DNA of 64,000 nt from JAVBNT01 sp031551355 (GTDB taxonomy: Bacteria > Vulcanimicrobiota > CADAWZ01), in assembly GCA_031551355.1 (NCBI GenBank), contig JAVBNT010000006.1, positions 186,001-250,000 on the forward strand, given 5' to 3'. Under the pieces are notes generated by a model, which was given only the letters and a program-made list of their open reading frames with translations, was not told the origin of the DNA and made no database searches. Of the stretch, positions 36,387 through 45,317 are shown in pieces. Position numbers and translations under genes: made by a program. The first letter of the stretch is position 1; every line of letters starts with the position of its first letter.

Positions 36387-37865
36387 TTAAAACCTTTTGC
36401 CGACACCGACAACACACTGCTTGGAGTCAAACGTATCGCGCACACCGCCCATAAAGTAAAAACCGTTATTTATCACATATTTGCCGAGCAAATCAACTTT
36501 TACATCCGATGTGTTATATGCATCAACACTCAACTCAAAGTTCTTACCCAAAAAGGCGTCGGTACCCAAACCAACCTGAGAACGCACAACCCCGACCCTT
36601 GGCCTGAGAGCCCCGTAATTACGCCCATATTGGAAATTCACCAAATTGTTGGTGCCGATATCCTCGACACCCATTTTAAGCATCTGTTCACCTCTCGGAA
36701 GCAAATACATATTCGCGCTTCCGATGGAGTGGCCGCCCTTCGTATCCCAAAGCATATCAGCATCAAACTGCACAAGCCTTGAAGACTGGGAGTTCTTTCC
36801 GCCATCGGAATCGCCGAGAACCCCTCTGACTCTTTTGATTAATTTATTGGCTCCCTCCATCGTTTCCTTTGTTTCCTTGATAGTATCCTTTAAATTTTCT
36901 TTTACCTGAGGATCGGAGGTTATCGAGCGTACATCGGAAGCAATCCCGTTCAGCTCTGCCGTCAGTTTTGATATATTCTCAAGCGTGTCAAGTATCCCGT
37001 AACTGAATTTTTCATTGGAAACAAGTTCCTGAACAGACTGCATTGCCAGCTTCAAACTGCGCGATGTCGCGTCCACATTGGCAACTATATCATTAATGGA
37101 ACCCTCATTTTTTTCGGCAATACGTTTTAGAGTCGAGGTCAGCACTTTTACATCCCCGCTCGCCGAAGCGACCATCGAGTCCACATTTTTCATAACAGAA
37201 CCGGCATCATCAAGAACCGACACAAGGCGTCCTACCACCATATCAACGCTCTTGTCGGCCTTGGCGCTCAGCGAATTCAGATTGGAGGCAACTTCACTCA
37301 TGCTCTTTACAGCCGTCTTAAGCTCAGTCTGAACAGCGGGATCGCCGACAATATTGTTAAGATTGGCAATCGTCGTCTGGAGTTCGGAAACGGCAGTTCT
37401 CGCCGATTGCATCAGCTCATCCATCGTTATCGGCGGAGTTCCCATGGCATAGTCGTCCTTCCAGGGCTTGCGCGAATCCTTGGCAGGAGACATATGCTTA
37501 CCGGATTTGGGATGGATCTCCAGCCATTTATCCCCCATCAAATTTGTTGAAATCGAATAATATGAAGAAACCGTCAGAGGCTCTTTCTTATCTCTAATCA
37601 GCATGGTAACTCTTACTTTGTCAATAAGTTCTTTCGGTTCACTCTCCCCGATAATGGTGATATTGCCGACCTTTCCTACATTAACACCGGCTTTTAGCAC
37701 CGGAGCGCCAATCTGCAGGCCGTTTACATTATCAAAAATAACATAATAAGGCGTTCCTTCGTCCTGCTTGTTTTTCCAAACTCCCATTTCCACGGTTATT
37801 ATCCCAAGCAAAATAATAGCAACTACTACTACGGCTCCTACTTTGGCACTTGCACTGAATCCCAT
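36387..37865 (-). CDS. mlaD: MlaD-family lipid transport protein with extra C-terminal barrel-like domain
   Basis: A 492-residue periplasmic substrate-binding subunit of an MCE transporter. One N-terminal helix (residues 10-28) anchors it in the inner membrane. The MCE domain follows (YYVIFDNVNGLQIGAPVLKA), then a long helical region with coiled-coil character (about 130-330). The last 130 residues are beta-rich with alternating patterns (FELSVDAYNTSDVKVDLLG, GFYFMGGVRDTF) ending in Phe, like an outer-membrane strand domain. Typical MlaD is about 180 residues, so the protein might span from inner to outer membrane. It is downstream of mlaF and mlaE. Confidence 0.88.
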   Translation of the reverse strand: MGFSASAKVGAVVVVAIILLGIITVEMGVWKNKQDEGTPYYVIFDNVNGLQIGAPVLKAGVNVGKVGNITIIGESEPKELIDKVRVTMLIRDKKEPLTVSSYYSISTNLMGDKWLEIHPKSGKHMSPAKDSRKPWKDDYAMGTPPITMDELMQSARTAVSELQTTIANLNNIVGDPAVQTELKTAVKSMSEVASNLNSLSAKADKSVDMVVGRLVSVLDDAGSVMKNVDSMVASASGDVKVLTSTLKRIAEKNEGSINDIVANVDATSRSLKLAMQSVQELVSNEKFSYGILDTLENISKLTAELNGIASDVRSITSDPQVKENLKDTIKETKETMEGANKLIKRVRGVLGDSDGGKNSQSSRLVQFDADMLWDTKGGHSIGSANMYLLPRGEQMLKMGVEDIGTNNLVNFQYGRNYGALRPRVGVVRSQVGLGTDAFLGKNFELSVDAYNTSDVKVDLLGKYVINNGFYFMGGVRDTFDSKQCVVGVGKRF

Positions 37866-37912
37866 AAAACACCTCTCTCAAAACTAGTAAATACGGTAAC
37901 CCCAAAACCGCA

Positions 37913-38677
37913 TTAGAACTTAACCGGTCCGTCAGAACTGCCTTCCATGAACTGCCTGACGACAGAATCCTTACTGGAACGAAACTCTTCCGGCGAACCG
38001 TTGGCAATAAAATCCCCTTTATAAAGCAAAATAATCCTGTCGGCAATGGCATAGGCACTCTTTATATCATGAGTCACAACGACAGAAGTCACCTTTAAAG
38101 CCTTTTTTAAATTATTGACAAGGTCATTAATATTGCTAGACATAATGGGATCAAGACCCGATGTCGGCTCGTCATAAAGAATAAGCTCCGGAAGCGTCAC
38201 AATTGCCCTGGCTATACTGGCACGCTTTTGCATACCTCCGGAAAGCTGCGACGGAAACTGATTTTCCGTCCCCTTTAAGTCAACCATCGCCAAAGCTTTT
38301 TTTACTCTCTCAACAATCTCAGGCTCCTTGATTTTCGTATTCTCACGCAGGCCAAAAGCAACATTGTCCATTATCGTCAGAGAATCAAAAAGGGCGGGAG
38401 ACTGAAAAACCATACCTATTCTCCTCCTCAGGGCATCGAGACCGTGACCTTTTAAATTAAGTATACTCTCGCCGTTAATTAAAATATCACCATCGGTAGG
38501 CGTAAGCAAACCGATAATACAACGTATAAGGGTACTTTTCCCCGCTCCGGACAAACCCATCAGAGCAAGCGTCTCACCTTTATTCAGAGAGACGTTCACC
38601 CTGTTTAAAATGGTCCTATCTCCCCTTTTCAGCAAGAGATCCTTTACAACAAGAAAAGGGACATCTTTCTCAGCCAT
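37913..38677 (-). CDS. mlaF: MCE-type ABC transporter ATP-binding protein
   Basis: A cytoplasmic ATPase driving lipid movement with MlaE and MlaD. The ATG at 38677 (MAEKDVPFLVVKDLLLKRG) follows AAAAGGA; an upstream TTG adds eight residues. Walker A is GLSGAGKST, the Q-loop VFQSPALFDSLT, the signature LSGGMQKRASIARAI and Walker B LILYDEPTSGLDP, and the H-loop is VTHDIKSAYAI. Length is about 254 residues. It lies between mlaE and mlaD. Confidence 0.95.
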   Translation of the reverse strand: MAEKDVPFLVVKDLLLKRGDRTILNRVNVSLNKGETLALMGLSGAGKSTLIRCIIGLLTPTDGDILINGESILNLKGHGLDALRRRIGMVFQSPALFDSLTIMDNVAFGLRENTKIKEPEIVERVKKALAMVDLKGTENQFPSQLSGGMQKRASIARAIVTLPELILYDEPTSGLDPIMSSNINDLVNNLKKALKVTSVVVTHDIKSAYAIADRIILLYKGDFIANGSPEEFRSSKDSVVRQFMEGSSDGPVKF

Positions 38678-38749
38678 TACAGACAATATCCTTTTAAACA
38701 ATAATCGGACCGCTCAAGTCAAACACGGTCCTCTAAAAAACTGCAAAAC

Positions 38750-39526
38750 CTAAAGCGCAAACATCACTGCTGAAAGTATATAGTTGGTAATAAAAACCAC
38801 AATGATCGAATAAACAACAGAGCCGGTAGTCGCAACACCAACGCCGGCGGCTCCGCCTTTGGTCTCAAGTCCCTGATAACAGCTGATCATCGCCACCTCG
38901 GCGGCAAAAAAGACCGATTTCAAAAGACCGAACCAAAAATCCTTCATCTCCAGCATGGACTTTATGCTGTCCACATAAACGCCGTAGCCGATTCCTGCCA
39001 TAAGGTTGGCGACTACACCTCCGCCCAGAACGCCGGCTGCGCCGGCAAACAGCGTAAGCAGGGGAAACATGGCCAAACAAGCCAGCAGTCTCGGCAGAAC
39101 AAGGTATTTTGAAGGACTCACGGCCATTACTTCCAGAGCATCAACCTGTTCGGTGACTTTCATCGAACCGATTTCGGCCGTAATAGCCGAACCGGCTCTT
39201 CCGGCGACAACGACCGCCGTCAGCATCGGACCAAGCTCCCTGCACATAGCAATCGCCACGCCACCGCCGACAAACTTGCCGAGACCGTATTTTACGGCAA
39301 GACCGGCAAGCTGAAGCGAAACAACGGCTCCGGTGAAAAAAGTCGTAATCAATACAATAAAAACAGAGTTTGCACCCAGAAGCGCCATCTGGTTGAGCGT
39401 AAGCTTAAAACGAATATCAAGGCGGAAAAACCACATTACCGTCTGAAAAAACAACAGTGTTATTCCGCCGATATATTCAAAAAAACCAATTGCCTTATTG
39501 CCTATTTGCTCAAAAAACTTAATCAT
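38750..39526 (-). CDS. mlaE: MCE-type ABC transporter permease
   Basis: A 258-residue permease of the MlaE/YrbE family. Five to six membrane segments surround the conserved cytoplasmic stretch ELGPMLTAVVVAGRAGSAIT followed by AEIGSMKVTEQVDALEVM. With MlaF and MlaD it forms a transporter that moves phospholipid between inner and outer membrane, keeping the outer leaflet free of phospholipid. It is the first gene of the three, with a weak ribosome site. The mlaB and mlaC genes are absent here. Confidence 0.95.
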   Translation of the reverse strand: MIKFFEQIGNKAIGFFEYIGGITLLFFQTVMWFFRLDIRFKLTLNQMALLGANSVFIVLITTFFTGAVVSLQLAGLAVKYGLGKFVGGGVAIAMCRELGPMLTAVVVAGRAGSAITAEIGSMKVTEQVDALEVMAVSPSKYLVLPRLLACLAMFPLLTLFAGAAGVLGGGVVANLMAGIGYGVYVDSIKSMLEMKDFWFGLLKSVFFAAEVAMISCYQGLETKGGAAGVGVATTGSVVYSIIVVFITNYILSAVMFAL

Positions 39527-39590
39527 ATAACAATATCTCTACTATACTAAAGACTAATAATAAACGAAAAATCATTAAAACACAATCCCG

Positions 39591-40934
39591 CTACTTTTTA
39601 ACTGCAGGTTTTGCCGCAGGAGCCTGGGTTTTAGTCGCAGGAGCGGCAGGTTTTGCCGCAGGAGCAGGAGTTAAAGAAGTATTTTTTCCTGTCGGAGGAG
39701 GCGGAGCAACACCCGGCTTCACTTCTTTATTTACGGCATCCATAGCTTTTACCAAAGATGCATTAACGGAATTCTGCTTATTAAGAGCCTCTTTCATGGC
39801 CTTGCCGAATTCACTCATGGTAAATTCATAGTTGGTAATGCTGGGTTTTACATTTCCTTTATCAAGAAGAGCCATAAAAGTCCTGAGGGCCGGGTGACGT
39901 TCAAGATACTCAAAATACTGGGGAGACAGCGTCACCTGCTTGTTGGACGGAAAAACCGGTATATCGACAACCATTTTTGATAACTGAGGAAACTCAACCA
40001 GATGATAAATAAGTCCCCAGGCCTGCTCAGCGTTTACCCCTGGCTTATTCATGACGGCAAAACTTGCAACATCAATGTCACCGGCAAATTTGCTTGTAAT
40101 CGGCCATCTTACAACCTTCAGCTCAACGCCCTGCTTCTTGGCTTCCAAAATATCATTAGGAGTTCCAATAAACATCGCCGTCTTATATTTGTCTATATTT
40201 GACTTTCCATCAGGAGAAACTTTATGGGTATTCACCAGATCATACAAATAATACAGTGCCCTTTCGGCAAATTCACCGTTCAAACCCTCTGTTTCAGGAT
40301 TATATGCGGCACCGCCGGCCTGAAGCAGAAAAATCTGGTAAAAATAAGCCAAATCTTTATCGGAATCGTTTACAGGGACATAGAAACCATAAATACCTTT
40401 TGCCGGGTCGCTGAGTTTGTCGGCGATCTCAAGAAGTTCTTTCCAGTTTGTCGGCGGCTTGGTTATTTTCTTTTCCTGAAACATCTTAGGGTTATACACA
40501 AGCGCCCTGTTGAAAGCAAAATATGGCATACTCCAAAGTTTTCCGTCATAGGTACAGGCATTCCATAAAGGTTTATATGTATCCATTTTGGCCACTACCT
40601 TAACGGCAGGAAGCATTGCATCCTCAACAGGAACCATTTTATCAGCAGCAATAAGCTCCTTTTGCCAGGAAGAGTCTATCAGGGCAATATCCGGAAGAGT
40701 CTCGGTAGGCTTTACCAGCGCACTATGCAATGCACTTCCGCTTTCGAACCTCTTCAAAGTTATTCCGATATTCGGGTGTTTTTCGCGGTAACTCTGGACA
40801 ACGGTATTTAAAATCTCGCTCTGCTTTTCCGGAAGGAAATACCAGAACGTAATATTAAATGCATAGTCCTGAGAATATACGGCCGTTGACAGCAGATACA
40901 CCATCAAAGCCACAGTTAAAAATAACTTTTTCAT
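39591..40934 (-). CDS. ABC-type sugar/glycerol-phosphate solute-binding protein, orphan
   Basis: A 447-residue extracellular binding protein of family 1 (UgpB/MalE-like). A signal peptide (1-21) precedes FNITFWYFLPEKQSEIL, then LPDIALIDSSW and MPYFAFNRALVYNPKMF, which mark the family, and WGLIYHLVEFPQLSKMVV near the end. The last 45 residues are Pro/Ala/Lys repeats (PAAKPAAPATKTQAPAAK), probably a disordered wall- or surface-contact tail. There is no lipobox. No permease or ATPase genes adjoin it, so its transporter lies elsewhere or the protein has another role. AAGGGGG precedes the ATG. Confidence 0.88.
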   Translation of the reverse strand: MKKLFLTVALMVYLLSTAVYSQDYAFNITFWYFLPEKQSEILNTVVQSYREKHPNIGITLKRFESGSALHSALVKPTETLPDIALIDSSWQKELIAADKMVPVEDAMLPAVKVVAKMDTYKPLWNACTYDGKLWSMPYFAFNRALVYNPKMFQEKKITKPPTNWKELLEIADKLSDPAKGIYGFYVPVNDSDKDLAYFYQIFLLQAGGAAYNPETEGLNGEFAERALYYLYDLVNTHKVSPDGKSNIDKYKTAMFIGTPNDILEAKKQGVELKVVRWPITSKFAGDIDVASFAVMNKPGVNAEQAWGLIYHLVEFPQLSKMVVDIPVFPSNKQVTLSPQYFEYLERHPALRTFMALLDKGNVKPSITNYEFTMSEFGKAMKEALNKQNSVNASLVKAMDAVNKEVKPGVAPPPPTGKNTSLTPAPAAKPAAPATKTQAPAAKPAVKK

Positions 40935-40999
40935 AAAATACCCCCTTAGATTTATAAAATAATATCAATGTTAAATTTCACAGCATAATACCTATTACT

Positions 41000-41563
41000 T
41001 CAGTCGGAACCTCCCTTTAAAGAAAGAGCAATACTGAAATCATTCGTTACCATCTTGCCGACAATACGGTAAGATCCGGGCTTAGCCGGAGAGCCATTCT
41101 GATTTTTTTGCATCCACCTTGCCGAAAAAACCTTCGTTCCTTCAGGAGGAATTATAATGGAGTGAGGCTTTTTATAGTTTTTTGCTTCTATAGAGGAACT
41201 CCATACCAGTGCCGGAACTTTAAAAAGTATCCAGTTTTCTTCCCTGTAAACAAGAAAGTCAACCTCAGACGAATAAGGGAAATTCAGTTCAACCGGCTTA
41301 TCAGAGACATTCTTAACAACCATACTGACATCAATCGGCTGCCCCAGATTGTAAGAGGAACTTTCTTCACCATCAAAGAGCATCTTGAAGGAAAGATATC
41401 CCAACTGTTTCTTATCGGACGTTGCAAAAGGCTTTTCGTTATTCATAAAATAACGGACAACAAGAACAAAAGTTACAAGAATCATTACAATCAGTACAAC
41501 AAAAACAACAGCTTCCTTTAACGGATTTCTTTCAACTTTTTTCAAAAATTTACGTCTGATCAA
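41000..41563 (-). CDS. Membrane-anchored BsuPI-like domain protein
   Basis: A 187-residue protein with a short basic N-terminus, one membrane helix (about 18-40) and a beta-sandwich. The pattern VSMVVKNVSDKPVELNFPYS ... VDFLVYREENWILFKVPALVWS matches the BsuPI family, named from a Bacillus intracellular proteinase inhibitor. Many members are now thought to be generic Ig-like domains, so inhibition is not implied. The start appears to be TTG with a modest ribosome site and could be off by a few codons. Confidence 0.68.
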   Translation of the reverse strand: MIRRKFLKKVERNPLKEAVVFVVLIVMILVTFVLVVRYFMNNEKPFATSDKKQLGYLSFKMLFDGEESSSYNLGQPIDVSMVVKNVSDKPVELNFPYSSEVDFLVYREENWILFKVPALVWSSSIEAKNYKKPHSIIIPPEGTKVFSARWMQKNQNGSPAKPGSYRIVGKMVTNDFSIALSLKGGSD

Positions 41564-41621
41564 CTGCTTTATTCATCCTGAAAAAAAGATTCTTTTGCAA
41601 AAAAACCGCATTATCCAACCC

Positions 41622-41650
41622 TTGACTATTCAACAAAAATAAGGTATATC
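41622..41650 (+). promoter_or_regulatory. Sigma-70-type promoter for the 41713 gene
   Basis: TTGACT and TATATC are 17 bases apart, 63 bases before the start codon, between two divergent genes. It also lies upstream of recF and dciA, which may be read from it. Confidence 0.5.
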
Positions 41651-41712
41651 CTTTATATAAGGATTTTATAAGCTAGAGCTGAGAGGCCTACAAAAATGGG
41701 GGTGAATTTCAG

Positions 41713-42831
41713 ATGGCAGTAAACAAAAAAGTTTTCATTGCAGCCATTGTATTGATGTTGTCAGTTATTTTTCCGCTATGTGTCAATGCACAGACTTCCG
41801 CAGGCATGGTTGTAAAAAAAGAGGGCGGGCTGATAATAATTAATAAGGGACTGAGTGACGGCCTGAAAGAGGGACAGGAACTATATATAAAAAGAATAAA
41901 CATGCCGATTGCGAAAATAAAAATAGCAAAAATCGAAGACTACTACTGCGGCGCGACAGAAGTTTCAGTAGAAAAGGATCAGGAAATAAAAATCGGCGAT
42001 CAGGCCACGCTTGAGCAGCCTCCGAAAATAGCAGCTCAGACGGTGCAAAACAAAACCGCTGAAGAATTCCCCAAACAGTCGTCTTCATCCGCAAAAGCGG
42101 CACCGGATGCAAAAAGCCTGCAAAAAGCCGCTGAAGAAAAGGAAAAAGCCGAGCAGGCAAAAAAAGATGAAATTTCCAAGGACTATGTTTCAACTCTGGG
42201 CAAGTTCACGAAAGAAGTCACCTTTTCCACCAGAACAGGAACAACAATACTGCCCAGCCCCAGTAACATTGCATCGGGCCTGGGACTTTACAGCGTACTC
42301 CGCCATACAACAGGCTACACTTACAGAGATCCGTTTCTGCTTTTAAGCTTGATTAAAGGAACCGTAAAAGACCATCAGGCACCTCAGAGAAGCACGCATA
42401 TGGACGCAAAAGTCACAATCGGACTCATTTATTACAGCAATGAGCTAATAAATTCACAGGCAAAATTCTTCGCTTCAAAAGACAACACCGAAGATGATCC
42501 GGTACAGGTAAAAGCAATCGCCGACGGCATAAAAAATCAGCTTGGAACTGATTTATATACGGTTTTCCAGGCCAAAATTGAAAACAGAAGCGAAACGGCA
42601 ATGCAATTTGCTCCTTTCAAATGGAAAATGAGCATTATAACCGATGACGGACAACAGATAAAAGCCATAAAGTATGACGATTCTCTTGACAAAACAATCG
42701 GTCCGGGACAATCGGCCCAGGGATATATGTACTTCCCGCAGACAGACGCTATGGGAAATAAACTGACCGACTTAAAACTGAAAGTGAAGCTTGAGTCGAT
42801 ACTCAATAAAAAGACAGAAATAAAATGGTAA
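41713..42831 (+). CDS. Secreted protein of unknown function with FlgT-C-like N-terminal domain
   Basis: A 372-residue exported protein with a signal peptide (1-26, ending NAQT). Residues 30-100 (GGLIIINKGLSDGLKEGQEL ... KIGDQATL) resemble the small beta domain found at the C-terminus of FlgT and in other envelope proteins, with the pattern 'Gly-x-x-x-Gly-x-x-Leu'. A Lys/Glu/Ala-rich linker follows, then a beta-rich C-terminal domain (about 230-372; FQAKIENRSETAMQFAPFKW) like DUF4352-type sandwiches. I do not recognise the whole protein. GGGGGTG precedes the ATG. It lies 31 bases ahead of recF on the same strand. Confidence 0.65.
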   Translation: MAVNKKVFIAAIVLMLSVIFPLCVNAQTSAGMVVKKEGGLIIINKGLSDGLKEGQELYIKRINMPIAKIKIAKIEDYYCGATEVSVEKDQEIKIGDQATLEQPPKIAAQTVQNKTAEEFPKQSSSSAKAAPDAKSLQKAAEEKEKAEQAKKDEISKDYVSTLGKFTKEVTFSTRTGTTILPSPSNIASGLGLYSVLRHTTGYTYRDPFLLLSLIKGTVKDHQAPQRSTHMDAKVTIGLIYYSNELINSQAKFFASKDNTEDDPVQVKAIADGIKNQLGTDLYTVFQAKIENRSETAMQFAPFKWKMSIITDDGQQIKAIKYDDSLDKTIGPGQSAQGYMYFPQTDAMGNKLTDLKLKVKLESILNKKTEIKW

Positions 42832-42862
42832 GCCCAAACACACGCCCGGCAGTTTCCGAATA

Positions 42863-43969
42863 ATGATTATCAAGGAGCTGTCGCTGGCAAATTTCAGAAA
42901 TATTGAGAAGGTGCATCTGGAACCTTCCTGCGGAATAAACTTGTTTGCAGGAGAAAATGCCCAGGGTAAAAGCAATCTGCTGGAAGCCCTCGTTCTCATT
43001 GCCACAGGCCGGTCTTTTAGAACCTCAAAAGACTGCGAAATGATTAAATGGGGTGAGAACACAGCTTCTGCCGGCGCCGTTGTCTGTGAAACAGACACGG
43101 AGTCATCAATAAAGCTTGTCCTGAACAACAGTTTACAATCCAAAAAAAGAATCTCAATAGACGGCAAACCGATCAAAAAACTCTCACAGTTCATCAACAA
43201 AGTGGACAGTGTCGTTTTTTCAAGAAATGACCTCAACCAGATATCCGGGCCTCCCCTGCTCAGAAGAAACTTCCTCGACCGAATGATATGCACAATCAAC
43301 AGCTCATATCTTTTTGCCCTGCAAAGCTATTGTGCCGTAATAAAACAGAAAAACATCGCCTTAAAACAATATCCGGTAAAATCAGACTTAATAGACGTAT
43401 TAAATCTGCAAATGGCACAATACGGGGCACGGATTATCCTCGAACGGAAATTTATAACCGGAAAACTGTCGGCTAATGCGGCGGAGCTCTATTCCTCGCT
43501 GTTCGGCAGCGGCGACATTCTGGAAATAGAGTACATTTCAGCCAACAGCATGAATCTAACCGGCGAAAAAGAGCTTTCTGAATATCTGATGAATAAATTC
43601 AAGTTATGCAAAAAAATTGAAATAGAAAGAAAAATGGCTCTTGAAGGTCCTCAAAGAGACGATTTGTTAATCAAAATAAATCATAAACCGCTGAAAGTAT
43701 ACGGCTCTCAGGGACAAAAAAGGTTTGCTTCGGTAGTCATAAAACTTTCTGAAGGGAAAGTTTACAACGAAATAAAAAAGAGAATCCCGATAATCTTCAT
43801 GGATGACTGCTTTTCTGAAATAGATTCCGTCAGGAGAGGGTATCTATGGGATTATCTGAGCTCTCAAAAACAGGTCTTTCTCAGTGCAAATGACATACCT
43901 GAAAAAGGCTCTTTTTCCGTCTTCACAATAAAATCCGGGAAGGTCGAAAGCGTTGTTCATAAAACTTAG
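42863..43969 (+). CDS. recF: DNA replication and repair protein RecF
   Basis: A 368-residue ABC/SMC-like ATPase that loads RecA at gapped DNA with RecO and RecR. Walker A GENAQGKSN (residues 30-38), the signature YGSQGQKRFASVVIKL and Walker B IPIIFMDDCFSEID are intact. Its last 17 bases overlap dciA. The usual neighbours dnaA, dnaN and gyrB are not in the window, so the ancestral origin cluster has been split or lies elsewhere. Confidence 0.95.
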   Translation: MIIKELSLANFRNIEKVHLEPSCGINLFAGENAQGKSNLLEALVLIATGRSFRTSKDCEMIKWGENTASAGAVVCETDTESSIKLVLNNSLQSKKRISIDGKPIKKLSQFINKVDSVVFSRNDLNQISGPPLLRRNFLDRMICTINSSYLFALQSYCAVIKQKNIALKQYPVKSDLIDVLNLQMAQYGARIILERKFITGKLSANAAELYSSLFGSGDILEIEYISANSMNLTGEKELSEYLMNKFKLCKKIEIERKMALEGPQRDDLLIKINHKPLKVYGSQGQKRFASVVIKLSEGKVYNEIKKRIPIIFMDDCFSEIDSVRRGYLWDYLSSQKQVFLSANDIPEKGSFSVFTIKSGKVESVVHKT

Positions 43970-44513
43970 CAAAATACTGGATCAGCAAATATCAGAGAAT
44001 CCGGACGACAGGGAGGTATTGCTTCTAAAACTGGCGGTTGCACAAAAATGGCCGGAATGCGTCGGCAAAGAGATAAACCGCAATACATCAATAAGCTCAA
44101 TAAAGGACGGCATTCTTTTTGCCGCAACAACAAACGCCGTCTGGGCCTCACACCTCACCGCCCTTAAAAAAGAAATTCTCGACAAACTGAATTCGGCAAT
44201 ATTACCATACACCTTGAAAGACATCAGATTTAAACCGTCATACAAAATAAAAGCTCAATATCAGGAAAAAAAATCCGAAAGAAAATTAATCCGCCTTACT
44301 GCAGAGGAGCAGGATTTTATAGAAGTTGCAGCGGCTGAAATAAAAGATCGGGAAATGAGAGACACCGTCAAAAGTATCATCGAAAAAGACCTGATTTGGC
44401 AAAAAGAAAAGCTCGAAAACGGCGGCGGAATATGCTCCGTCTGCAAATCCGTGTTCAGCAAAAAAGGGATATGTCTTTCCTGCAAACGCAAACCCCGCAC
44501 CAAAATCAATTGA
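43953..44513 (+). CDS. dciA: DciA-like (DUF721) protein with C-terminal zinc ribbon
   Basis: A 186-residue protein. Residues 10-100 match DciA/DUF721 (KWPECVGKEINRNTSISSIK, AVWASHLTALKKEILDKLN), which loads the replicative helicase DnaB in most bacteria lacking DnaC. The C-terminal 25 residues add a Cys4 zinc ribbon (ICSVCKSVFSKKGICLSCK), an addition to the core domain. A TTG start follows GGAAGG inside recF, giving a 17-base overlap. The linkage to recF is common for this family. Confidence 0.85.
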   Translation: MFIKLSKILDQQISENPDDREVLLLKLAVAQKWPECVGKEINRNTSISSIKDGILFAATTNAVWASHLTALKKEILDKLNSAILPYTLKDIRFKPSYKIKAQYQEKKSERKLIRLTAEEQDFIEVAAAEIKDREMRDTVKSIIEKDLIWQKEKLENGGGICSVCKSVFSKKGICLSCKRKPRTKIN

Positions 44514-44737
44514 TTTTCTTTTTTCGAAATTGGATTTCGTGCAGGCAGGTTCCAAGGGCCGTCTCACGACAAACTAGAGCAGTTTGCAATGAGCTGTCAT
44601 ACTTCTGCCAAACAACCGACATCGGCCAATCCATAAAATACTGGTTCGCCGCGCTGCGCGTGCGATGACGGCTACGCCGTCTTTTCCAAAAATGTTTACC
44701 GGATTTTAGTGACATACAAAATGCAAATTGATCTAAC
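44514..44737. other. Intergenic stretch downstream of dciA, no gene seen
   Basis: It holds a GC-rich inverted segment (GACGGCTACGCCGTC near 44669, preceded by CGCCGCGCTGCGCGTGCG) in an otherwise AT-rich gap. This resembles debris of a dispersed repeat. I see no ORF or RNA I can name. Confidence 0.35.
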
Positions 44738-44775
44738 AAAAAGCGAGAGCAGGCTAAACCCAACTCTCGCTTTTT
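44738..44775. terminator. Bidirectional terminator between dciA and the DUF4870-like gene
   Basis: A perfect 12-bp stem (AAAAAGCGAGAG / CTCTCGCTTTTT) with a 14-base loop. The A-run and T-run at its ends make it usable in both directions. It serves the leftward DUF4870-like gene, 37 bases away, and probably dciA. Confidence 0.75.
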
Positions 44776-44811
44776 GTCATAAATACAGGTAATCTCTGCA
44801 CCCCTATCGTT

Positions 44812-45297
44812 CTACTCGGCAAATTCGGAAAAATACTTTTCCTCAATATATTTGCCGATAATAGGCAAAGAATAGAAAGCACCGTTCCAGACTCTGGAAG
44901 CACAGAAAAGAAGAAAGCCGAATACGGAAACAACAAAAAGTCCTATTGCGGAAAAAATTGCTATGGAAATACACCCCTGTGTCATATAAGAGTCATTTCT
45001 GGCTATCAGCGACTCAGAGGCAGACTCGGAAACAGATGTGGACTGCCCGGGGGTATCGCGCATAATATCTGATACCGAGGGAGCGCTCCTGAACAGAAAG
45101 GCAGAGATAATAAGGGCAAAAAGAGCAAAAGCCGTAACAATTGCGCCTACAGCAATTCCCTGCATGGCATGAAAGCGCACAAACGGCTCATTTTTCTTAT
45201 CACTAAGTAAAATATACGGACCCATCAAAGGCCAAAAAGGATATGCCATTGCCGCGATCATACTGTCCTGAGGTTCAAGAGGAGGTAAAAGTTTCAT
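44812..45297 (-). CDS. DUF4870-like small membrane protein
   Basis: A 161-residue protein with three to four membrane segments. AAMAYPFWPLMGPYILLSDK followed by FVRFHAMQGIAVG fits the DUF4870/Tic20-like pattern, in which an Arg-Phe-His-Ala-Met-Gln stretch links the first two helices. Function is unknown. It lies 20 bases after the M23 peptidase gene and is probably co-transcribed. Confidence 0.72.
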   Translation of the reverse strand: MKLLPPLEPQDSMIAAMAYPFWPLMGPYILLSDKKNEPFVRFHAMQGIAVGAIVTAFALFALIISAFLFRSAPSVSDIMRDTPGQSTSVSESASESLIARNDSYMTQGCISIAIFSAIGLFVVSVFGFLLFCASRVWNGAFYSLPIIGKYIEEKYFSEFAE

Positions 45298-45317
45298 CTC
45301 AATAATTCCAGTCTGAG

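Noticed and set aside
41655..41700. CTGAGA motif as a possible TPP riboswitch
   Set aside because: The short motif is present, but the second conserved block and the paired stems are missing.
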